A stretch of DNA of 17,222 nt, taken from assembly GCA_038253885.1 (NCBI GenBank), contig JBBSGP010000054.1, forward strand, positions 1 through 17,222. The letters are read 5' to 3'. Below the pieces are notes generated by a model. It had not been told where the DNA came from. It saw only the letters and a program-made list of their open reading frames with translations, and made no database searches. This DNA is from JALZAQ01 sp038253885 (GTDB taxonomy: Bacteria > Gemmatimonadota > Gemmatimonadetes > Gemmatimonadales > Gemmatimonadaceae). Every line of letters begins with the position of its first letter. Position 1 is the first letter of the stretch. Of this stretch, positions 1-6,140 are shown in pieces. A program made the position numbers and the translations under genes.

Positions 1-424
1 CCAGTCAGCAGCCAATCGATTGCCGAGATCGCTACTTGAGCCCCCGCGACCGCCGGAAGCGGACGGCAGACACGCCAGCGTCCTCGGCCGATCTCCTCAC
101 TCCCGCCGAACGCGCTCCACGCGAGGTAGGCTACCACCAGGAGGGCCAACAGCGCCCCGGCCGGTCTCACTGCAATCAAAGCACCAGCCACCTGCACCGG
201 CGCCGGGCTGCCGAGCAGTGCCGCGGCCCCGGTGGCAAGGCGGCGGTGACGCCCAGTCCGAGCGCGAGGTGACGGGCGTCGAATCGGTGAAGGCTCCGCC
301 ACAGCTCCGACCGCCCGACACCGGTGAGCTCGCGACGGAGCGCCCACATCGCGACCGCGGCGAGGGCCAGCCGCACTGCGACGAGAAAGCACCGACCCCA
401 GGGAGAGGTAGCTGCCGCTCGCAT
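1..424 (-). pseudogene. MprF-like membrane flippase domain, internally deleted and frameshifted, truncated at window edge
   Basis: Remnant of a lysylphosphatidylglycerol synthase/flippase-type (MprF, UPF0104) integral membrane protein. From an ATG at 424 the frame encodes a basic N-terminus and a first membrane helix (FLVAVRLALAAVAMWALRRE), then a stretch ending in HLALGLGVTAA near 240, after which it degenerates and meets a stop at 176. A different minus frame then resumes the family: it reads RPAGALLALLVVAYLAWSAF, then a basic loop, then QVAISAIDWLLT at the left edge, which resembles the late membrane helices of the MprF domain ending in SALDWLL. The helices normally lying between these parts (roughly 100 or more residues) are missing and the frame changes at about 235-245. 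Both the deletion and the shift are seen in the sequence; the family name rests on recalled motif similarity. The gene continues to the left of the window, so any catalytic domain cannot be judged. Confidence 0.6.
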
Positions 425-634
425 CGTTCGCGAACGGGGCGGGAACGGCTTCGTCAGGTCCTCGTTGTTGTGGCAGGGGGCGTCTTCCGGCGCGACGGCA
501 TCGGAATCACCTTTGAGCCGGCGCAAAAAAAGCAATCGCCATGCCATGTGACGCCAGATGGGCCAGGTCATGCGCTACCAACTGGTTGCGACGCGCCCGT
601 TGGACCGTCTAGAGGATAACCTCGTGGAGAGTCA

Positions 635-1579
635 ATGCATCATCTGACCGCAGCAGAAGAGCTGACATCACCAATGACCATCCTGCTGATCGATGCCGAT
701 CCCGAGCAATCGACGCAGTCCGGCCTCTTCGCCGCCGATGAGCTCGCAGGCCGCGACGATTCGCCCTTCGCGATGGAGCGTGCTCGCGGCCTCGCGGCGG
801 GCATAGCACGGCTGGCTCACGGCAGCGTCGACGCGGTCATTCTCGAGCTCCCGCAGCCCGATACCGCTGGCATCGAGGCACTGCGCCAGCTGCGCGACGA
901 TCATCCCGGTATCCCTGTCGTCGTGCTCACCAGAACCGACGACGAACAGCTCGCTCTCCGCGCGATCGCCACCGGCGCCCAGGATTGTCTGACGAAGTCG
1001 CGGGAGCGCGGACCCCTGCTCGCCCGTGCGTTGCTCGTTGCCCGCGAGCGCCACCGGCTCCAACGCGAGCTTCGGGAGCTGGCGTTTCTCGATCCGCTCA
1101 CGGGACTCCAGAACCGCCGCGGCTTCCTGGCCCAGGCGGAGCAACTCGTGCTGCTCGCTCAGCGAAGCAAACGAAGCCTTGTTCTGCTCTTCATCGATCT
1201 GGATGGCCTGAAGCGGGTGAACGATTCGATGGGTCACGATGAGGGAGATCGCACGTTGCTGGAGATGGCAGCTCATCTCAGGGCGAATTTCCGCGCCTCG
1301 GACGTCGTCGCCCGCATCGGAGGCGACGAGTTCGCCGTGCTGGCCGTGGATGCGCCTCCTGGCACGCTGGCGCTGTTGGTGACGCGGCTCCGCGAGCGTA
1401 TCGAGAGGCGGAACGCTCTTCCCAACCAGCGTCACGCACTCTCGATCAGCATCGGCGCCGCTACACTCGAGAACGCCGGCACTGTCACAGTGGAGAAGAT
1501 GCTCGCCGACGCCGACCGCGCCATGTACGAGCACAAGCGCGAGCTCAAGAGCACCGCTCCGACGGCCACCACGCAGTGA
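635..1579 (+). CDS. Receiver-domain GGDEF diguanylate cyclase
   Basis: Makes the second messenger c-di-GMP from two GTP. A receiver-like domain (about residues 14-135) is followed by a GGDEF domain (about 150-305). The cyclase looks functional: FLDPLTGLQNRR opens the domain, FIDLDGLK and VNDSMGHDEGD carry the metal and nucleotide residues, GGDEF is intact at 229-233, and an RxxD inhibitory site (RASD, 220-223) sits five residues before it, so product inhibition is expected. The receiver keeps an acidic N-terminal pocket (LLIDADPE) and the conserved lysine (CLTK), but the phosphoacceptor position reads ILELPQPD, giving Glu71 instead of Asp. The start at 635 is chosen because GGAGAG lies just upstream; an ATG at 674 is the alternative and lies closer to the domain start. 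The stop overlaps the next gene's GTG, which suggests co-translation. Soluble and cytoplasmic. Confidence 0.9.
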   Translation: MHHLTAAEELTSPMTILLIDADPEQSTQSGLFAADELAGRDDSPFAMERARGLAAGIARLAHGSVDAVILELPQPDTAGIEALRQLRDDHPGIPVVVLTRTDDEQLALRAIATGAQDCLTKSRERGPLLARALLVARERHRLQRELRELAFLDPLTGLQNRRGFLAQAEQLVLLAQRSKRSLVLLFIDLDGLKRVNDSMGHDEGDRTLLEMAAHLRANFRASDVVARIGGDEFAVLAVDAPPGTLALLVTRLRERIERRNALPNQRHALSISIGAATLENAGTVTVEKMLADADRAMYEHKRELKSTAPTATTQ

Positions 1580-2373
1580 TCGCACGAGGGCGGCCGACCA
1601 CCTTCTTTCTCTGGCTCACCGTCGGAACACTTGCCCGGACGACATCCGGTCAACCGGCGCCCGCTGCCCCGCCCTCATCCCGGACGATCCTCGCCATCGG
1701 AGCTCACGCTGGCGACATGGAGCTCACCGCGGGCGCCGTCCTGCTCAAGCACCACCAGGCCGGGGAGCGCGTCGTGCTGCTCCACCTGACCCTCGGAGAA
1801 GGCGGGAACGCCAAGCTGTCGCCGGATCTCTACGGTGCCCAGAAACACCGCGAGGCACTAGGCGCGGCCGCCGCCCTGGGCGCCGAGGTTCTCTTCGGCC
1901 CTTATCGCGACGGACAGCTTCCCAACACCGAGGAGACTCGACGATTCGTTGCCGACGTGATCCGACAGGTTCAGCCGACGACAATCATCACACACTGGCA
2001 CGAGAGCCTGCATCGCGATCACTCGACGACGTCGGCGGTTGTGCAGGATGCCGTACTTCTGGCCGCGCTCGAAGGAGTGACGACGGGGCGCCCACCCTAC
2101 CGCGGCGTCCGAGCCGTCTGGTACGCGGAGAACTGGGAAGACGCCGAAGGGTTTCGTCCCTACATCTACGTGGATGTCTCCGGGCTCCTCTCGAAATGGC
2201 GCGAGGCGGTGGCGAGCTACGAGTTCGTCCGCGGTGGGATCTCGTCCTTCCCGTACCTGGACTACTACACGGCCCTGACGACAGTCCGCGGCGCGGAAGC
2301 GCGAAAGGGACAGGCCGAAGCGTTCGAGATCGACCCGATCGGCAAGAAACGCGTCGCCGACGGCGCGCCCTGA
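1576..2373 (+). CDS. Exported PIG-L/LmbE family deacetylase
   Basis: Member of the zinc-dependent PIG-L (LmbE-like) N-deacetylase family, which removes acetyl groups from N-acetylglucosamine-type substrates in glycoconjugate or thiol biosynthesis; the actual substrate is unknown. A hydrophobic N-terminus (FFLWLTVGTLA) followed by an Ala/Pro-rich stretch looks like a signal peptide, so export is inferred. The first metal motif reads AHAGDMEL (residues 43-50), where family members usually have AHPDDxE: the zinc His44 and Asp47 are kept, but the catalytic-base Asp is Gly46. The second motif, HRDH (146-149), supplies the other histidine. The GTG start at 1576 overlaps the upstream TGA as GTGA, so translation is probably coupled to the diguanylate cyclase gene. 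Length (265 aa) is normal for the family. Confidence 0.82.
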   Translation: MIARGRPTTFFLWLTVGTLARTTSGQPAPAAPPSSRTILAIGAHAGDMELTAGAVLLKHHQAGERVVLLHLTLGEGGNAKLSPDLYGAQKHREALGAAAALGAEVLFGPYRDGQLPNTEETRRFVADVIRQVQPTTIITHWHESLHRDHSTTSAVVQDAVLLAALEGVTTGRPPYRGVRAVWYAENWEDAEGFRPYIYVDVSGLLSKWREAVASYEFVRGGISSFPYLDYYTALTTVRGAEARKGQAEAFEIDPIGKKRVADGAP

Positions 2374-2384
2374 ACGGCGGCGCG

Positions 2385-2419
2385 CGACGAGCGAGCCGGC
2401 CACTTACATGCGCTCGTCG
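2385..2419. terminator. Inverted repeat between convergent genes
   Basis: A perfect 9-base inverted repeat (CGACGAGCG at 2385-2393, CGCTCGTCG at 2411-2419, 17-base loop) lies between the ends of the PIG-L and DinB-like genes, with its right arm in the last codons of the DinB-like gene. No T-run follows on either strand, so it is at best a weak bidirectional terminator or a 3' stabilising hairpin. Confidence 0.3.
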
Positions 2420-2892
2420 GCGGTCGGTCCGTAGATGGGCGGCAGGGGTACGTCGTTGAGCCGCAGATAGACGCTGAGCTGTCCGCGATGGTGGATGAGA
2501 TGGCTCACGTGCATCCGGACCACCGTCGCGCGCGGCATGGTGAGCAGGACGCTCTCGCCATGCTTGAGCGACCACGGAATCGCGTAGTCTTCATCGCGCG
2601 CCGAGTCGATGGCGGCCCGCGCTTCCGTCACGTTCCGGTCGAATTCACCGACGAGCGTCGCTGTCGTCTCATAGCTGTACCCGCGGAAGCCCTGGAGATC
2701 GAGCTCGGTGAAACGCAGCGTCTGCGTCACCCATCCAGGCATGCTCGCGATGAGCTGCGCCAGATGCCCCAGCGAGAACGATTTCTCGTGGGGCTTCCAG
2801 CGTCCCTTGTCGCCCGGTACCCGCTCCAGCAGCCTGCGCGTCGTCGCCATCTCGGTGTCGAACTCCGGAAGCAGCGCGCGAGCGATGGTCAT
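2404..2892 (-). CDS. DinB/YfiT-fold putative metalloenzyme
   Basis: A 162-residue four-helix-bundle protein of the DinB superfamily, metal-binding proteins that include thiol-dependent transferases and hydrolases. The typical histidine triad is visible: His43 in SLGHLAQL, and His131 and His135 in HLIHHRGQLSVYLR. The length and the C-terminal ending (PPIYGPTADERM) are normal for DinB-like proteins annotated in soil bacteria. No specific substrate can be assigned. It is the last gene in a minus-strand run after the ABC transporter and the DUF1854 gene, with about 60 bases before it, so it may be transcribed with them. The 3' end faces the PIG-L gene. Confidence 0.85.
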   Translation of the reverse strand: MTIARALLPEFDTEMATTRRLLERVPGDKGRWKPHEKSFSLGHLAQLIASMPGWVTQTLRFTELDLQGFRGYSYETTATLVGEFDRNVTEARAAIDSARDEDYAIPWSLKHGESVLLTMPRATVVRMHVSHLIHHRGQLSVYLRLNDVPLPPIYGPTADERM

Positions 2893-2951
2893 GAGAGCCT
2901 CGAAGGGGGAGTTGGACGGCGTGAACTGTATCCAGCGGACCAGCCCGGCCG

Positions 2952-3449
2952 CTAGTCAATGAACGCCCACAACAGCTCCCGGCTCGTCCTGTCCATCATC
3001 TCCGGATCGGCGATCCGGTACAGATCGCCAGCGACGTCCCGGATCAGGAGACCGCCGACCGGCAGCACACGAGGCCACGCATCGAGATGGGTCTGGAAGG
3101 TGCGCCGGCCGTTCATCGTTTCCACGGTCCAGTGCCTGATCTCGACCTCCTCGTCGATCGCCACCACGCGCGTGATCTCGAGCACGAACCCGGCCACGGC
3201 GAGCGCTTCGTCCAACGCTCGCCTGGACGTCGCCGTCAACATTGCGGGGTCGTCGACCAACGCTACCTCGCGCCCGGTGCTGTCCCGAAGGGACAGATGC
3301 CGGCGCGGCTCCGACCAGGGAAAGCATTGTCGCAGACGCACCGCCACGGCTCCGGCGACGGTGATCACGAGGAGGCGTCCGTCCTCCCCGTTTCGCAGCT
3401 CGAGGTCGCGCTCCTGCTCGCTCGTGGCGAGCTCCAGTGTTTCGGTCAT
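2952..3449 (-). CDS. DUF1854 family protein (cyanophycin-metabolism-associated type)
   Basis: A soluble protein of about 165 residues matching the DUF1854 pattern: an N-terminal strand-rich part (RLLVITVAGAVAVRLRQCFP), a charged middle (VVAIDEEVEIRHWTVET) and a C-terminus with GLLIRDVAGDLYRI, then the ending LLWAFID. The biochemical role is not known; I recall the family being named for its association with cyanophycin metabolism, usually encoded beside an ABC transporter like the one upstream here. The start at 3449 is chosen because GGAGAG precedes a double ATG. A GTG at 3539 would extend it by 30 residues and overlap the ABC stop as GTGA, so either start is consistent with an operon. Between 3450 and 3535 there is no other gene. 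Confidence 0.75.
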   Translation of the reverse strand: MTETLELATSEQERDLELRNGEDGRLLVITVAGAVAVRLRQCFPWSEPRRHLSLRDSTGREVALVDDPAMLTATSRRALDEALAVAGFVLEITRVVAIDEEVEIRHWTVETMNGRRTFQTHLDAWPRVLPVGGLLIRDVAGDLYRIADPEMMDRTSRELLWAFID

Positions 3450-3535
3450 CATCTCTCCGTGAGAGCGGGTTTTTTCGCTCGTGTGATTTGTTATCGGTTT
3501 CATGGCCAGTCCGACGACGGCGTCGGGGGTCATCG

Positions 3536-5782
3536 TCACTGAAGCTGCAACTGCAATTCATACAGCCGCCTGTAGATCCCTTCGTGCCGCGCCAGGAGCT
3601 CGCGGTGTGTTCCCGACTCCGCGAGTCGTCCCTGTTCGATCACGAACAGCCGTGAAGCCCTCCGGAGCGTCGACAGCCGATGCGCGATCGCGAACACCGT
3701 CCGTCCGGCAATCAACCGGTCCAGCGCCTCCTGGATCTGGCGCTCGGTCTCGGTGTCCACGCTGTTGGTGGCCTCATCGAGGATCAGGATGCGCGGGTTG
3801 TGCAGGATGGCTCGCGCGATGGAGATCCGCTGCCGCTCCCCACCGGACAGGGTGTGCCCTCGCTCACCAACCAGGGTGTCGTATCCCTGTCCCAGCTTGC
3901 AGATGAAGTCGTGTGCGTTGGCGGCCTTCGCTGCCGCCAGCACTGCTTCCAGTGACGCATTGGGGTCGGCGTACCGGATGTTCTCCATCACCGTACCGTG
4001 AAAGAGGTATGGATCCTGGAGGACCATCCCGAGCTGCTGGCGATAATGGCCGGTGTCGAGCGCTCGCACGTCCGCACCGTCCACTCGGACCATTCCGCTC
4101 GTGACGCCGTAGAAGCGCGCGATGAGGTTCACGACGGTCGACTTCCCACCTCCCGATGGACCGACCAACCCGATCAGCTCTCCCGGCTGAACGTCGAAGG
4201 TGATGCCACGTAATATCTGTCGAACGCCGTCGTAGCCGAACGTCACGTTCTCGAACGTGACCCGACCGCGCACGGGAGTGAGACGGATCGGATCCGATGC
4301 GTCGCGTACCTCGGGCTCGCTATCGAGCACCTCGAACACGCGATGCGCGGACGACGTCGCCCTGTTCACCGTTCTCGCCATCTGACCGATCACCTCGATC
4401 GGCGCCACGAACATGGTGGCGTAGAGCAGAAACGACACGAACACGCCAGCCGACAGCGGATGGCCATCCCCCAACAGCCGTGGCACAGCGAACACCCAGA
4501 CGACCACCGTCGTCGCGTGAACGGCGAGCATCAGCAACGGCCAGAACGTCGTCCACAGGCGATGAATCTGATTGAACTCGGCGGTCGCGTCGTCGTTGCG
4601 CTCGGCAAACCGGCCGACCTCTCTCGTTTCCTGATTGAACGCTTTCACCACCCGGATCCCGGGTATGGTGTCCGACAGCACGTCGGTCACCCGCGACCAC
4701 TTTCGCCACCCCCGGATGAAGAGTCCATTGAGGGACTCTCCATGCCAGTAGATGAGCCAGCAAAAGAGCGGGACGGGCAGGGTCATGATCAGCCCCAGCC
4801 GCCAGTCGAGTGTCAGCAGGACGACGCCGAGGCCGAGGAGCATCACGATCGACAGCGATACGTCCACGACCCCGAACGCCACGAACTCCCACAGCCGATC
4901 GGTGTCGGCGGTGACGCGCGTGATGAGGCTTCCCGTCTTCTTTCGGGAAAAGAATGACAGGCTCAGATGCTGGATATGCTCGTACAGCTCGGCGCGAAGG
5001 TCACGCGCGACCCACTCGCCGAGCACCGACATCAGGCGCAGCCGGACCAGAGCAGCGCCCTGGCGCACCACGTAGAGCCCCGCCATCGCCATCACCGCGA
5101 TCCACGCCATCGTCACCACATGACCGCGCACGATCCTCCCGGCCCGCGCGGGCCGTACGACCTGGTCGATGAGAAAGCCCGCGATGTACGGCGGCACGAG
5201 ACTCACAAGCGTGATGAGCGCCGCCGCCGACAGCCCTAGCGCGAGCTGGCGGCGATACGGCATCAGGTACCCGAGGAGCCGGAGAATCACTCCCGACTGT
5301 CGTCCGGACATCAACGCCTGGGCGTCGCGAACGGGACGGGCCACCGCATCGGCATAGATGCGATCGGCGCCATCGGACGTGATCGATCGCCCGGCCAGCG
5401 ATTCATCCAGGATGAAGCGGATGTTCCCGAACGCGCCCCGCTGCCGCTGCGTGTAGCGAACCAGCGCCAGCGGCGGGTCGCCGGGGCGGCCCAGGAGGAG
5501 CAGCGCGTTGGCGCTCAGCCCCGGGGACTCGTGCACAGCTTGCAGCCGGGCGCGGTCGACGGTTCGCACATCCCACGCACCTTCGCCGGTCGAGCGAGCG
5601 AGGGCGATGTGGTCGGGGCCGAGAGCGAGCCACGACTCGCTCAGCCGGAGCGTGTGATCGAGATCGGCGAGAGCGTACAGCTGCACCGGCTTTCCGCCCC
5701 ATTCGCGCTCGATCCGCTCGCGCAGGTCGGCCGGCAGACGAGCCGGTTGGCCGAGGTAGCGCGTGATGATTTCGTGATCCAT
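3536..5782 (-). CDS. ABC exporter, fused TMD-NBD with N-terminal extension (DUF1854-associated)
   Basis: An ABC half-transporter of about 748 residues, some 150 longer than a standard half-exporter because of a soluble N-terminal region (about 1-155) before the first membrane helix. Six membrane segments follow (starting LALGLSAAALITLVSLVPPY). The nucleotide-binding domain is complete: Walker A GPSGGGKST near residue 540, Q-loop MVLQDPYLF, signature LSGGERQRIS near 644, Walker B ILILDEATN near 668 and H-loop AIAHRLST near 695. The ATPase should be active, and the protein probably dimerises. The cargo is unknown. Together with the DUF1854 gene downstream it matches the pair named cyanophycin-metabolism-associated. 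ATG 5782 is preferred; a GTG at 5836 is in frame, but a terminator-like hairpin covers it and no ribosome site precedes it. Confidence 0.88.
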   Translation of the reverse strand: MDHEIITRYLGQPARLPADLRERIEREWGGKPVQLYALADLDHTLRLSESWLALGPDHIALARSTGEGAWDVRTVDRARLQAVHESPGLSANALLLLGRPGDPPLALVRYTQRQRGAFGNIRFILDESLAGRSITSDGADRIYADAVARPVRDAQALMSGRQSGVILRLLGYLMPYRRQLALGLSAAALITLVSLVPPYIAGFLIDQVVRPARAGRIVRGHVVTMAWIAVMAMAGLYVVRQGAALVRLRLMSVLGEWVARDLRAELYEHIQHLSLSFFSRKKTGSLITRVTADTDRLWEFVAFGVVDVSLSIVMLLGLGVVLLTLDWRLGLIMTLPVPLFCWLIYWHGESLNGLFIRGWRKWSRVTDVLSDTIPGIRVVKAFNQETREVGRFAERNDDATAEFNQIHRLWTTFWPLLMLAVHATTVVVWVFAVPRLLGDGHPLSAGVFVSFLLYATMFVAPIEVIGQMARTVNRATSSAHRVFEVLDSEPEVRDASDPIRLTPVRGRVTFENVTFGYDGVRQILRGITFDVQPGELIGLVGPSGGGKSTVVNLIARFYGVTSGMVRVDGADVRALDTGHYRQQLGMVLQDPYLFHGTVMENIRYADPNASLEAVLAAAKAANAHDFICKLGQGYDTLVGERGHTLSGGERQRISIARAILHNPRILILDEATNSVDTETERQIQEALDRLIAGRTVFAIAHRLSTLRRASRLFVIEQGRLAESGTHRELLARHEGIYRRLYELQLQLQ

Positions 5783-5810
5783 GTCCGTGATCCGCTGAGT
5801 GATGGACAGC

Positions 5811-5846
5811 AAAAAGGCCTTCCGGGTCTTCTGCACCCGAAAGGCC
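5811..5846 (-). terminator. Rho-independent terminator or attenuator in front of the ABC gene
   Basis: Read on the minus strand: a 12-base stem (5846-5835 with 5827-5816) closed by one G-U pair and otherwise perfect, a seven-base loop, then five U residues. It ends 28 bases before the ABC gene's ATG. Either it terminates a lost upstream gene (an open frame stops 27 bases before it, at 5873) or it works as an attenuator in the ABC leader. A short stem just upstream (CCAGGAT with ATCCGG) shares two bases with the terminator stem. Confidence 0.6.
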
Positions 5847-5872
5847 GGATCACGACATCGAATCCTGGTCCC

Positions 5873-6040
5873 CTAGGGTGCTCGTCCTCCGACGGTCGTC
5901 CCGTCGATCATCGGCGCTCCGTAGCGCACGGCGCCCACGCGCACGAACGCGAGCGGCGCGAGACGCCGAGTGGTGGAGGCGAAGCGGTAAGAGGATTGCA
6001 TGAGCAGGATCGAAGTTCCTGTTGGGGTGGTACCGCGGCT
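5873..6040 (-). pseudogene. Possible 3' remnant of an unidentified gene
   Basis: An open minus-strand frame ends in RVGAVRYGAPMIDGTTVGGR followed by Ala-Pro and a TAG at 5873. It has mostly G/C third positions and is followed at a normal distance by a good terminator hairpin, as expected for the end of a real gene. The frame extends back through the asnB leader to an ATG at 6142, but its upstream part does not look coding. I recognise no family. It could equally be chance coding-like sequence in a high-GC intergenic region. Confidence 0.25.
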
Positions 6041-6068
6041 AGACTGAACATAAGATATCCTCTCCCTA
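5985..6068 (+). promoter_or_regulatory. T-box-like leader element upstream of asnB
   Basis: Positions 6024-6036 read GGGTGGTACCGCG and are preceded by G, a 13/14 match to the T-box riboswitch core AGGGTGGNACCGCG. A hairpin (CAGGA 6005-6009, seven-base loop, TCCTG 6017-6021) lies directly before it, where stem III sits in known leaders. Downstream CCTCTCCC (6060-6067) could pair with GGGG and GCGG around the TGGTACC bulge, with one mismatch, to form the antiterminator. GCGGTA (5985-5990) is complementary to TACCGC (6031-6036) and offers a competing fold. A specifier loop could not be identified, and the bulge base is U where C would best fit tRNA-Asn. The placement, about 105 bases ahead of asnB, suits amino-acid control. 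Confidence 0.4.
6015..6030 (+). repeat. 16-base direct repeat, copy 1 (in asnB leader)
   Basis: Exact copy of gttcctgttggggtgg, recurring at 8136-8151 in the same orientation. The repeats flank the conserved part of asnB. This copy overlaps the T-box-like motif. Confidence 0.6.
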
Positions 6069-6140
6069 CTCGCAAGATTGCCCGTGAAGCAACAAACCGA
6101 CTTGTTGGTGTGGCGCCACAACGTGAGGAGGTCCTGATAC

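Noticed and set aside
668..1585. 305-codon open frame antisense to the diguanylate cyclase
   Set aside because: Shadow of a gene with intact GGDEF motifs; no family features of its own.
5841..5880. tRNA on the minus strand before the terminator
   Set aside because: A TTCGATG loop resembles a T-arm, but its stem has a mismatch and no matching acceptor 5' strand, anticodon arm or D-arm is found upstream.
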